This document shows positions 24,388 to 32,710 of a stretch of DNA of 64,000 bases, in pieces. The stretch's first letter is position 1; the number at the start of each line of letters is the position of its first letter. Where the stretch lies: positions 62,001 to 126,000 of the forward strand of contig JAGCGK010000143.1 in assembly GCA_017649645.1 (NCBI GenBank), written 5' to 3'. Made by a program: the position numbers and the translations under genes. The stretch is from Clostridiales bacterium. Lineage in GTDB: Bacteria; Bacillota; Clostridia; Saccharofermentanales; Saccharofermentanaceae. The notes below the pieces were generated by a model, which saw nothing but the letters and a program-made list of their open reading frames with translations, had not been told where the DNA came from and did not search any database.

Positions 24388-27144
24388 GTGGAAAATTTTA
24401 CAAACGATAACCAACCGGAAGAGATTAAGTATGAAATGAATGATGATCAGATCCAAAATGACCTGGTTCAGGATGGTTCTGTGATAATTTCGGAATTGAC
24501 TGAGAATTCATCTGAAGATAATCATCAGCCAGTTGTTGCAGAAGAGGCTAAAAATTCCAAAGAGGATTCCGATCCTGAGGATGTTAATCCTGTTGTAACG
24601 ACCGAATTGGTAGATGACACACCGACTTCTGATGAGCCTCCCAAGCCAAAGAAAAAATCTTTGGCTCTTCCGATCATTCTTGCATTAGTTGCTTGTCTTA
24701 TCGTTTTTGGTCTTATAGGTGGCCTTATCTACTTTGCTGCTGATAAGATCCGTGAAAATAACAGCAGAAAGACAAGCGTTGAACTTCGTGCTGACAAAAA
24801 GGCAAAGAATAAGGATAACGACGAGGATAAGAAGGACAAGGACAAAGATAAGGATAAAGACAAAGACAAGGATAAGGACAAGGATAAGGATAAAGATAAA
24901 GATGAGGATAAGGATCCTACAGCTTCTCCGACTCCTACTCTTAAGGTCGTTGATGCTGACTATCCTGAAGGAACGGCCGAGTGGACTGTTCTTGTCTATA
25001 TGTGTGGTACAAACCTTGAGACAGAATCTGGTGTTGCATCATACTTCCTCAATAAGATGGCAGGCGAGACATCTTCTGATGATATAAATGTCATTGTTGA
25101 GACCGGCGGTACTTACGCTTGGAGAAATAAGGACAGTGCATATTCAGGTACTCCTGTAAGTCAGGTTGATATTCCTTCATATGCTATGGGTCGTTTCAGA
25201 GTCGAAAAAGATAAGATCACCGAACTCGGAGAGTATGACCTTGCTTCAATGGGTGCTTCACAGACTTTGTCTGATTTTATTAAATTCGGACAGGAGAAGT
25301 ATCCTGCTAAGAAGTACATGCTTGTTATGTGGGACCACGGTTATGTTGAGCCTTATGGTTGTATGGAACATGAAGAATTGTTCTACAATGACAACAGCGG
25401 AAATACAGTAAGTCTTTTTGAGCTTGATCCTGCTAAGATCGATGAATATCAGAACGATAACTTGACAATGCCTGAATTTGAAAAGGCTTTGATCGACGGT
25501 GGCGTTACATTTGAGGTCATTGGATTTAATACATGTCTTTCCGGTTCAGTTGAGTATGCTACTTGTGTTGCTCCATACGCAAATTACATGATCGCTTCTG
25601 AAGAGAGTATTCCTGCTGCTATAGGACTTCCTACCGGATACATTACTTATTTGGCTGAACATCCTACTTGTGACGGACTTGTACTCGGTACATCTGTTTG
25701 TTCTATGTATGAAGAGGAGATAGAGTACTATACTTCTTTCCTTAATGATGAAAGAGCTGAGATGTTTACTAAGGGAACCATGTCAGTGATCGATCTTTCC
25801 TGCATGGAAGAGTTTGAGACTCTCTATGCTGACGTAATGAAGGAGATATTCTACAGTTCCTATGATGCTAAGAAGTTTACAGGATTCCAGAACTATGCTT
25901 CAAGTTGTGAGAGCTACGGTTCGGAAGGTAATATGGCAGGTAACTTGATCGATCTTAAGAGTTTCCTTGAACAGTCTTCTAAGCTTCTTACTAATACTGA
26001 TTCTGATGAGAAGCTCATTAAGCTTATCGAGGATAACGTTAATTACAGAAACGGTTCTTCAAGATATGAGTCATACGGTATTGCGTTCTATTTCCCGAAT
26101 ATCAACTATGTTTCCGGTATCGTAAACATGTTGAGATCTGAAATCGAGCTTTTGGGATACGATTATACTGAAGAGCAGATCGATCAGATCTGCAGACTCT
26201 ACATCGATATGGCTTTCAGGGGTTATTGCGAGAACATAACTCATATGGATGGTTACTATTGGTACGCAGCATATCTTGATCATAGATTTACTGATTACTT
26301 TGATCTGGGTAATGATATCTGGGATCAGGTTAATGCCAATATCGATGAGGAGCATTCCGGAGCTGAGAGAATCGACATTAATGCTCAGAAGATCTCCTAT
26401 AATGTAACTTTTGATCAGGAAGGCAATGTAAATCTTGATATTACTGAGGGAATGGATAATGTCTTGTCTGTTGAGACAAACCTTGTTTACTTCAGTTATT
26501 CAGGATATCAGTTCTATACATTTATGGGTGTAACGGCTCTGGATGTTACTGAGGGTTCGTCGTCTTTCACGTATACATTTGATAATATGTGGATCAGTGC
26601 AGATGGTGTTTCCGTTGGTGTATTTATCATCGAGGATACTGATAACTACACAACATATGCAATTCCGGCAGACATCAATGGTGAGTGGTCTTATCTGTTC
26701 TTCCAGCTTGATAAGGAGACAGGAGAGTATTCGATACTTTATGCTGTACATGCTTCAACTATGGATGGTGTCGCATCCAATGAGATGTTCTCTTTGGCTG
26801 AAGGCGATCAGATTACTCCATATTATTTCGCATTGGTTTATGAGTCACTCAGTAATGATGTTCCGATGGGAGTATACGTAAGACAATTCGGTGATCCTAT
26901 CATTTATGACGGTACATGCTTCTTCAGTGACGGACAGTTGTTCCATAATGGCTTTGATGACAGAGAGTGTGTCTTGATCAACTTTGTTATTAAAGATGCT
27001 TTCGGAAATACATATTGTACTGATTCTGTTGCTATTTATCTCGATCAGGATATGCAGATAGAAGAAGTTCATGCAGCTGCTGATGATGATTTCAAGGATT
27101 ATGGAGACATCTATTCGTTCTATGGTGAAGACTATAGCGGTTAA
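24388..27144 (+). CDS. clostripain family (C11) cysteine peptidase, membrane-anchored
   Basis: 918 residues. An acidic cytoplasmic region (1-~88), one transmembrane helix (~90-118), then a Lys-Asp dipeptide repeat (~147-176) acting as a spacer. The C11 peptidase domain begins at WTVLVYMCGTN. Predicted catalytic residues are His317 in WDHG and Cys383 in FNTCLSG; the family usually has DACLMG, so the Cys context is slightly unusual. The long C-terminal part looks beta-rich and has no known domain. If N-in, the peptidase faces outside. C11 enzymes often cleave after Arg or Lys. GTG start after GGGGAT; terminator follows. Confidence 0.85.
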   Translation: MENFTNDNQPEEIKYEMNDDQIQNDLVQDGSVIISELTENSSEDNHQPVVAEEAKNSKEDSDPEDVNPVVTTELVDDTPTSDEPPKPKKKSLALPIILALVACLIVFGLIGGLIYFAADKIRENNSRKTSVELRADKKAKNKDNDEDKKDKDKDKDKDKDKDKDKDKDKDKDEDKDPTASPTPTLKVVDADYPEGTAEWTVLVYMCGTNLETESGVASYFLNKMAGETSSDDINVIVETGGTYAWRNKDSAYSGTPVSQVDIPSYAMGRFRVEKDKITELGEYDLASMGASQTLSDFIKFGQEKYPAKKYMLVMWDHGYVEPYGCMEHEELFYNDNSGNTVSLFELDPAKIDEYQNDNLTMPEFEKALIDGGVTFEVIGFNTCLSGSVEYATCVAPYANYMIASEESIPAAIGLPTGYITYLAEHPTCDGLVLGTSVCSMYEEEIEYYTSFLNDERAEMFTKGTMSVIDLSCMEEFETLYADVMKEIFYSSYDAKKFTGFQNYASSCESYGSEGNMAGNLIDLKSFLEQSSKLLTNTDSDEKLIKLIEDNVNYRNGSSRYESYGIAFYFPNINYVSGIVNMLRSEIELLGYDYTEEQIDQICRLYIDMAFRGYCENITHMDGYYWYAAYLDHRFTDYFDLGNDIWDQVNANIDEEHSGAERIDINAQKISYNVTFDQEGNVNLDITEGMDNVLSVETNLVYFSYSGYQFYTFMGVTALDVTEGSSSFTYTFDNMWISADGVSVGVFIIEDTDNYTTYAIPADINGEWSYLFFQLDKETGEYSILYAVHASTMDGVASNEMFSLAEGDQITPYYFALVYESLSNDVPMGVYVRQFGDPIIYDGTCFFSDGQLFHNGFDDRECVLINFVIKDAFGNTYCTDSVAIYLDQDMQIEEVHAAADDDFKDYGDIYSFYGEDYSG
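24826..24915 (+). repeat. degenerate 6-bp coding repeat (Lys-Asp)n
   Basis: A tract of about fifteen AAR-GAY units encoding Lys-Asp, with synonymous changes at the third bases. It lies just after the membrane anchor of the clostripain-family protein and probably forms an extended charged spacer. Such tracts can change length by slippage. Confidence 0.8.
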
Positions 27145-27166
27145 GGCAAAACAGTAAATAACGAAA

Positions 27167-27196
27167 AAGGCTTTCCAAACGGAAAGCCTTTTTTTT
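27167..27196 (+). terminator. terminator of the clostripain-family gene
   Basis: AAGGCTTTCC (27167-27176) and GGAAAGCCTT (27181-27190) form a perfect 10-bp stem with a 4-base loop, followed by T's to 27196. The T run abuts the 3' CCA end of the minus-strand tRNA. Confidence 0.92.
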
Positions 27197-27270
27197 GGAG
27201 CCAATGGTGGGAATCGAACCCACGGCCTATTCATTACGAGTGAATTGCTCTACCCCTGAGCCACATTGGC
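27196..27270 (-). tRNA. tRNA-Thr(CGU)
   Basis: Read on the minus strand the acceptor stem is GCCAATG with CATTGGC, discriminator T, and CCA is encoded (27198-27196). The anticodon loop is CTCGTAA, anticodon CGT, with a 5-bp ATTCA/TGAAT stem. D and T arms fold normally (TTCGATT in the T loop). It is the only minus-strand tRNA in the window. Confidence 0.93.
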
Positions 27271-27305
27271 GCTTAATTGCTTTAAAAATATACTAATATT
27301 ATTAT

Positions 27306-27332
27306 TTGATGTCAAGTTTATAATGATATAAT
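27306..27332 (+). promoter_or_regulatory. promoter of the solute-binding lipoprotein gene
   Basis: TTGATG at 27306 and TATAAT at 27327-27332, spacer 15 bp, with an extended TGA before the -10. The expected transcription start near 27339 leaves only a short leader containing the GGAGG site. Confidence 0.5.
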
Positions 27333-27350
27333 TGACTTGTTGGAGGAATT

Positions 27351-28745
27351 ATGTTGAGTCTTTGGAAGAAATCTCGTAAATATATCTCTGTAGCACTGAT
27401 TTTAGCGATGTCCCTTATGGTTTTCGGATGCAAGAAGAAGGTATCTGACTTTCCTTCTGTGCCTGCTCCTACGACATCTGTGGAGACAGAGATCTCAGAG
27501 ACAACAGAACCTTCGGTTGTTCCTTCAGTTGATAAGCTTAAAGTTGCACTTCCGTATAAACAGACTACAGTCAATTATCTTGTAAAGCTTTACTATGCAA
27601 AGAATAATGGTTATTGGAATGCTGAGGACACGGGTCTTAATGTCGATCTTGAATATCTCGATTCTTTGCCTGCTCAGTTTTCCGTGGAGACTGTTTTTGT
27701 TCCTGATGACGGTATCTCTTTGGATACATTGGCGGGTTTTGGAAGTGATCGTCCCGATATCTTTCTTGCCAACGATCTTAACGGAGCAGTTGAACACGGG
27801 TACTGTGCCGATCTGAGTTCCTCTTTATCCGAGAATTCTCTCGTAAGTCCTGATAATGTCTATATCGGAACTGTTTTAAGCCTTGTCAAGGACCATAAGC
27901 AATTTGGTGTACCGCATTATTGTTCCATACCTTTGATATTCGGCAATGTTGATTATATTCCGGAAGGGGAATCATTGGAGTTCAGATGCTCGGTCGATGA
28001 TCTCGAAGACTATATCGTTTCCATCAAAGAAAATGCTGATGAAGATACGGTAGTCTTTTCGAGAGGATATCAACTTATCCCGTATATTACATCGTATGAG
28101 AATTCCAATGAAATGGTGAATTCCTATCTTTTGGGCGATGAGTATATTTCTGATAAGACAAGGGCTCAATCTGTATTAAACACTGTGGTCGATCTTATCG
28201 GAAACTATTACGTTGACGGTGTTTTCAAGAATACTAATGAGGATGGTTCAGATCCCGTATATTCTCGTAATTGTGCTTTGTGGATCGCATCTTCAGCAGA
28301 GATCTCGCTTTGGACATCCTATTATCCGAGCAAGCTTTATTTTGTTCAGGTGCCTTCGTTTAAGGCTTCTGATAAATCCGTTCCGTATTTGACTGTTTAT
28401 CCGCTTTGCGTCAGCAACAATTCGAGTAATATCGATCTTGCTTCTGACTTTGCGACTTTCATATCGCTTGATACGGACGCGCTTCTATTGATCGACCGTT
28501 TGGAACACAAAGTCGGATATCTGCCTGTTGTTTCCTCTCCAAGTGTATGGGATACGAAGATAGCTGATGAGTCATTCGGATATATTGCATCCGTTTATGA
28601 AAATGAGATGAATGAAGCTGTATATTGTCCGAATGTAACTAATAATGATCTTCGAGATACGGTCGAATTAAAACTGATGGATTGTTATAATGATATTGAA
28701 GCAGAGGAATTCAACTTGAGTTTGGCTGAAATATATGAGAATTGA
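27351..28745 (+). CDS. extracellular solute-binding-like lipoprotein, orphan
   Basis: 464 residues. A basic start and hydrophobic signal are followed by a lipobox VFGC with Cys27, then a Ser/Thr/Pro/Glu linker (30-60) and a domain with ABC solute-binding (family 1-like) features. These include VDLEYLD-type strands, a DIFLAN segment, and a late ALWIASSAEISLW segment typical of sugar-binding proteins. No permease or ATPase gene is adjacent. It overlaps the next gene by 11 bp, an odd partner for a binding protein. It could serve as a substrate receptor, or as a sensor subunit. Confidence 0.65.
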   Translation: MLSLWKKSRKYISVALILAMSLMVFGCKKKVSDFPSVPAPTTSVETEISETTEPSVVPSVDKLKVALPYKQTTVNYLVKLYYAKNNGYWNAEDTGLNVDLEYLDSLPAQFSVETVFVPDDGISLDTLAGFGSDRPDIFLANDLNGAVEHGYCADLSSSLSENSLVSPDNVYIGTVLSLVKDHKQFGVPHYCSIPLIFGNVDYIPEGESLEFRCSVDDLEDYIVSIKENADEDTVVFSRGYQLIPYITSYENSNEMVNSYLLGDEYISDKTRAQSVLNTVVDLIGNYYVDGVFKNTNEDGSDPVYSRNCALWIASSAEISLWTSYYPSKLYFVQVPSFKASDKSVPYLTVYPLCVSNNSSNIDLASDFATFISLDTDALLLIDRLEHKVGYLPVVSSPSVWDTKIADESFGYIASVYENEMNEAVYCPNVTNNDLRDTVELKLMDCYNDIEAEEFNLSLAEIYEN

Positions 28746-29787
28746 CGGGATAACAATTAGAAGACTACACATCAATGATGCTTCTTTACTTAAGGAAGCA
28801 GGGGTCTTCTCGGGTTCTCGCACATCGATCGAGAACACTATCCGTAAATTCATCTCCGATACATCTTATCTTGCTTATATGCTCGAAAAAGACGGCGTGT
28901 CCCAGGCGTTCGCGCTTCTTTCTCCGTTTGGTCTTTCCAAGGACAGTTACATTCTGGACTTTTACAGAAGCGAGGATTGTCCTTGCAAGGAGGTTCTCGA
29001 TAAGGTCTTAAATCATGTCCTGATTAAAAAGCAGATCCATAAGGTAAGTCTTGTCATAAGAGTTGATGACAGGGTTCTTGAGGAAGCTGCGATAAGTCTG
29101 GGCATGATCCAGGATGCGGTCTTGGTAGAGGAGATCTCATTGGGAAATAATAAGTTCGTTGATGCCGGATTATTCTATATCACATTGTCTGAATTTAGGG
29201 GTTATAATGTTGGCTTTGCAGCTTTCCAGCGCGGTGTCGTCTGTGTTTACGGTACCGAGGATCATGTAGACCGCCTGATGGTCTATCATTATGGAGATAC
29301 GCCGACTGATTATCTTACGGTTAAGGTTGCTTCGAGGCTTGAGTTGCTGGATGAAGGCAATAAGTTTATCCCTAAGAATTCGCCGAACTACTATGATCTG
29401 GATAACAGTTTCTTGCCTAAGGAAGTAGCGAAAGCGGTTGATGAACTTTCTGAGTATTTCCGTAAGGATCGAGATGAGTTTGATATCAATATCAGGTTTA
29501 ATGATTGTACCGATTTCCAGGAATCCGTATGGAATGCATTAAGAAGTGTCCCTTACGGTGCCACAGTAAGTTATGAAGATATCGCACGTAAGATATCGTC
29601 GAGCAAAGAGGAAGCCAAAAAGCTCACGAGAGCCGTCGGAGCCGCTTGTGCAGATAATCCGATCCCGATCCTGGTGCCTTGTCACAGGGTCATCGGAAAA
29701 GACGGTAAGTTGGTCGGTTATTCATTGGGTCTTGATATTAAAGATTTTTTGTTGCAACATGAGTCAGTATTTATGACGTTACTTTAG
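28735..29787 (+). CDS. GNAT-like domain fused to O6-methylguanine-DNA methyltransferase (Ogt)
   Basis: 350 residues. The N-terminal ~145 (ITIRRLHINDASLL, then alternating strand/helix to LGMIQDAVLVEEI) look like a degenerate GNAT acyltransferase fold. A middle part (about 150-245) is similar to the N-terminal alpha/beta domain of alkyltransferases. The C-terminal ~90 residues are a full Ogt/MGMT DNA-binding domain with the FQESVWNALRSVPYG helix and the PCHRVIGKDG active site, Cys316. The Ogt part repairs O6-alkylguanine by one-time transfer to that Cys. The N-terminal assignment is less sure. It overlaps the lipoprotein gene by 11 bp. Confidence 0.75.
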   Translation: MRIDGITIRRLHINDASLLKEAGVFSGSRTSIENTIRKFISDTSYLAYMLEKDGVSQAFALLSPFGLSKDSYILDFYRSEDCPCKEVLDKVLNHVLIKKQIHKVSLVIRVDDRVLEEAAISLGMIQDAVLVEEISLGNNKFVDAGLFYITLSEFRGYNVGFAAFQRGVVCVYGTEDHVDRLMVYHYGDTPTDYLTVKVASRLELLDEGNKFIPKNSPNYYDLDNSFLPKEVAKAVDELSEYFRKDRDEFDINIRFNDCTDFQESVWNALRSVPYGATVSYEDIARKISSSKEEAKKLTRAVGAACADNPIPILVPCHRVIGKDGKLVGYSLGLDIKDFLLQHESVFMTLL

Positions 29788-29796
29788 GAGGAAACC

Positions 29797-30477
29797 ATGG
29801 CAAAACATGAAAAGACGGATGTTGGTCTTTCAACAATATTAAACCCTGTTCCGGTCGTTATGATCTCGAGTGCAGGTAAAGATCCTGAGAAAGAGAGCGA
29901 GCGCCCGAACATCGTGACAGTCGCTTGGGCGGGTACCGTAAACTCTGAGCCTCCGATGGTCTCTGTTTCTATTCGAAAAAGCAGACATTCCCACAAGCTT
30001 ATCTCAGAAACAGGTGAGTTTGTCATAAACCTTGTTAACAAAGCATTAGCTAAGAATTGTGATTACTGCGGAGTAAAGTCAGGCGCTGACGAGGATAAGT
30101 TCAAGAGCTGCGGACTTACAGCCGTTAAAGCTGAAGGTCTTGATTATGCTTACTATATCGAGGAAAGTCCGGTTAATATCTTTTGCAAAGTAGTTGAAGT
30201 CAAGGAACTCGGATCTCATGATATGTTTATTGCCGAGATCGTCGGAATAAAGGCTGACAAGTACTTGATGGACGAAAACGGCAAGATCTGTCTTGATAAG
30301 GCTAAGATGGTCGCTTATAACCACGGCGAGTATTTCCTTTTAGGAGAGAAGATAGGATTCTTCGGTTACTCTGTAGCAAATCCGGAGGTTTTCGAGAAGA
30401 GAATGGGATATAAAAAGGAACGCGATAAGTATAAGCGTATCCGTGAACAGGAACCTAAGAAGGGAAAGAAGTACTGA
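29797..30477 (+). CDS. flavin reductase-like FMN-binding protein
   Basis: 226 residues of the flavin reductase-like split-barrel family. Features are the opening LNPVPVVMIS, NIVTVAWAGTVNSEPPMVSVSI and the histidine-containing SRHSHKLI, then TGEFVINL. Members bind FMN and act as flavin reductases or unknown oxidoreductases. A CDYCGVKSG segment adds two close cysteines as seen in anaerobe members. The C-terminus is Lys/Arg-rich. It starts after AGGAGG and its TGA overlaps the next ATG by one base. Confidence 0.82.
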   Translation: MAKHEKTDVGLSTILNPVPVVMISSAGKDPEKESERPNIVTVAWAGTVNSEPPMVSVSIRKSRHSHKLISETGEFVINLVNKALAKNCDYCGVKSGADEDKFKSCGLTAVKAEGLDYAYYIEESPVNIFCKVVEVKELGSHDMFIAEIVGIKADKYLMDENGKICLDKAKMVAYNHGEYFLLGEKIGFFGYSVANPEVFEKRMGYKKERDKYKRIREQEPKKGKKY

Positions 30478-31040
30478 TGGAATTTCTGGGAATAAAAAAG
30501 ACTGATGAAGGCAGATTTATCTGTCGATACGATGTGGAATATAGGACCGCACTCGGTAACATAAAGACATACGAGATGATAAGCAGAAATAAGGAGATGA
30601 ATTCTCTTGAGGATCTTCGAAAAGTAGGCACTGTGGATGCAGTTATCCTCATCGTTCATTCTCCTGACAACTCCAAGATCCTTCTTAACAAGGAGTTCAG
30701 GATGGCTGTCGGTAAGGAAGTTTATAACTTTCCGGCAGGGCTTGTTGATCCGGGTGAGACGATCGAAGTCTCTGCTAAAAGAGAGCTTTGGGAAGAGACC
30801 GGATTGAATCTGACATCGGTTCAGGAGATATGGCCTGCGTGTTACAGCGCAGTCGGTGTTACCAATGAAACATCTGCTTGTGTAATAGGCGTTGCAGAGG
30901 GTGAATTCAAGCCAAGTACATCTGATGAGGAAGAGATAGAAGCAGGCTGGTTTACCAAGGAGCAGGTTCTCGATCTTCTTAAGACAGAACCATTTGCAGC
31001 CAGGACTCAGTCTTATTGTTATCTGTGGGCCAGATCATAA
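30477..31040 (+). CDS. NUDIX hydrolase, ADP-ribose pyrophosphatase-like
   Basis: 187 residues. The Nudix box runs from Gly88 to about Leu110 with the required residues (G-x5-E-x7-RELWEETGL). The upstream VDAVILIVHSPDN strand and PAGLVDPGE match ADP-ribose pyrophosphatase-like members that hydrolyse nucleoside diphosphate derivatives. The substrate cannot be fixed from sequence. It is translationally coupled to the flavin reductase gene. Confidence 0.85.
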   Translation: MEFLGIKKTDEGRFICRYDVEYRTALGNIKTYEMISRNKEMNSLEDLRKVGTVDAVILIVHSPDNSKILLNKEFRMAVGKEVYNFPAGLVDPGETIEVSAKRELWEETGLNLTSVQEIWPACYSAVGVTNETSACVIGVAEGEFKPSTSDEEEIEAGWFTKEQVLDLLKTEPFAARTQSYCYLWARS

Positions 31041-31072
31041 TATTATAATTTTATATTATCAATAATATTAAA

Positions 31073-31101
31073 TTTACCTTTTTGACGTGAGATGTTATAA
31101 T
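31073..31101 (+). promoter_or_regulatory. promoter of the GGDEF gene
   Basis: TTTACC and TATAAT are 17 bp apart with TGT immediately before the -10, an extended -10 arrangement. It sits 25 bp upstream of the start codon at 31127. Confidence 0.6.
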
Positions 31102-31126
31102 TATCAACGTTTCAAGGGGAAATATT

Positions 31127-32251
31127 ATGGGCAGCAAAAACAGTAAAGAGGGAATTTTTACTCGTTTTAACGAGTATATAAAGCGGGTATCGCGAGTCGG
31201 CAGATGGGACAATATCAAGGATTGTGCCGTTTATGTCGCTGTTACTGTTTACTTTGCTACTTTTGCCGCTGACCTTATTTGTTATCTCTTTTTCTGTATC
31301 CTGTCCGGTTTTGATCCTCTGCTTTATGTCGGTGATATGAACCGCATACAGGCAGCTTTTCTGTTTGCCATCATTGTTCATTTCATTATCACTTCCACGG
31401 TTATTACTGTCGTTCTGGTCAAGTTATATGATTATATAATCATGCAGCCTGTTAAGTCACTTCTCATGCAGATGAAGAATGTTAACAGGGGAGACATGAC
31501 AGATTATATTCTTTCAGGAAGACTTTCTAAGCCGTTCGTTTCCGTTGGCAGAGAAGAGACCTGGGTTGATATGGTTCAAAGCTATGTAGATACAGCATCT
31601 GCAGATAAGTACATTGATGAGCTTACCGGTTGTTTCAACCGTAAATATTTTACTCAGGTTTTGGTCAATTACATGAGGACTCAGTTCCTGGCTAATCCAA
31701 TAACCGGCGCACCGAAGACATATAATACTGATGTTTTCGCTGTGTTCCTTATTGATATCGACCACTTTAAGCAGGTTAATGATGACTTTGGTCATGCAGC
31801 TGGTGATGAAGTATTAAGACAGGTTGGCCGCGTATTAAGAAGCCTTCTTGCTGAAGACGGAGTCGTTATACGTAACGGTGGTGAGGAGTTCCTCATCATT
31901 GTATCTGCTAAGTTCCCGTATGATTTTTCACGCACGGCTAAGATGATCAACAATGCGTTCAGGAATAATATCTCGATCCACTCCGATGTTACGGGTGAGA
32001 CAAGAGTTATCACATGTTCAGTCGGTTTTGTATCATATCCGCTTTATGATTCTGCTGAGGTCCTTTCACTACAAAATCATGTGGATCTTGCCGATCAGGC
32101 AATGTATCTTTCCAAGATCGGCGGAAGAAATACTTGGCATGAACTCGTTGCCAATAAGAGACCCCCGAAGAACTTTGACCTTACCAAGTTCTGCAGTGAT
32201 CCGGATTACGGAGTCATTAAGGGTTATCTTACAGTACGTAAGCCTAACTGA
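31127..32251 (+). CDS. membrane diguanylate cyclase (GGDEF domain)
   Basis: 374 residues. Two transmembrane helices (about 37-65 and 80-108) flank a short outside loop, then a HAMP-like linker and a GGDEF domain from ~160. The active site is GGEEF at residues 251-255 with upstream DIDHFKQVNDDFGHAAGDEVLR, so it should make cyclic di-GMP from two GTP. I do not see an RxxD inhibitory site upstream of GGEEF. No EAL or PilZ gene is in the window. It is a single gene with its own promoter. Confidence 0.9.
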   Translation: MGSKNSKEGIFTRFNEYIKRVSRVGRWDNIKDCAVYVAVTVYFATFAADLICYLFFCILSGFDPLLYVGDMNRIQAAFLFAIIVHFIITSTVITVVLVKLYDYIIMQPVKSLLMQMKNVNRGDMTDYILSGRLSKPFVSVGREETWVDMVQSYVDTASADKYIDELTGCFNRKYFTQVLVNYMRTQFLANPITGAPKTYNTDVFAVFLIDIDHFKQVNDDFGHAAGDEVLRQVGRVLRSLLAEDGVVIRNGGEEFLIIVSAKFPYDFSRTAKMINNAFRNNISIHSDVTGETRVITCSVGFVSYPLYDSAEVLSLQNHVDLADQAMYLSKIGGRNTWHELVANKRPPKNFDLTKFCSDPDYGVIKGYLTVRKPN

Positions 32252-32254
32252 GTG

Positions 32255-32283
32255 TTTACAACGCAAATCGTTTGTGTTATTAT
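32255..32283 (+). promoter_or_regulatory. promoter of rpsO
   Basis: TTTACA and TATTAT are 17 bp apart. The resulting leader of about 80 bases precedes the GGAGG site and could hold an S15 autoregulatory structure, which I cannot confirm by eye. Confidence 0.6.
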
Positions 32284-32372
32284 TTGCAAGTTACCGCGCA
32301 CATAGTATTTGGATCACTCCGACCTTTTACTCTGTCGTTGGTTTATTAAATTATTAACGGAGGAACATTAAA

Positions 32373-32636
32373 ATGGCTGAATTTGACAAGGCTTCGATCA
32401 TCAAAGAGTATGGTCTTAAAGAGGGCGACACAGGATCCCCGGAAGTACAGATCGCACTTCTCACATACAGGATCAACCACCTCACAGAGCACCTTAAGAC
32501 TCACAAGGGTGACCACCACTCAAGAAGAGGACTTCTCATGATGGTTGGTAAGAGAAGAGGTCTTTTGGATTATCTTGCAAAGATCGACATTGAGCGTTAT
32601 CGTGCAGTAATCGCAAAGCTCGGAATCAGAAAGTAA
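32373..32636 (+). CDS. rpsO: 30S ribosomal protein S15
   Basis: 87 residues, normal length. The signature [26 protein letters not shown] followed by [24 protein letters not shown] is diagnostic of S15, which binds 16S rRNA early in small-subunit assembly. It has a strong ATTAACGGAGGAA ribosome site and its own promoter and terminator. Confidence 0.97.
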   Translation: MAEFDKASIIKEYGLKEGDTGSPEVQIALLTYRINHLTEHLKTHKGDHHSRRGLLMMVGKRRGLLDYLAKIDIERYRAVIAKLGIRK

Positions 32637-32638
32637 AG

Positions 32639-32668
32639 AAAAGGCTGTCCAAATGGACAGCTTTTTTG
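32639..32668 (+). terminator. terminator of rpsO
   Basis: GCTGTCC and GGACAGC arms (32644-32650 with 32655-32661) with a 4-base loop and a following T run. Confidence 0.9.
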
Positions 32669-32710
32669 TTATTATATAAGAACCAATTGATTAAGGATGG
32701 GATAGATTTT

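Noticed and set aside
24826-24915. CRISPR array at short repeats (Lys-Asp tract and Thr-repeat tract)
   Set aside because: Repeats are 6 or 12 bp, in frame and with no spacers. They are protein-coding low-complexity tracts. No CRISPR array or cas gene was seen in the window.
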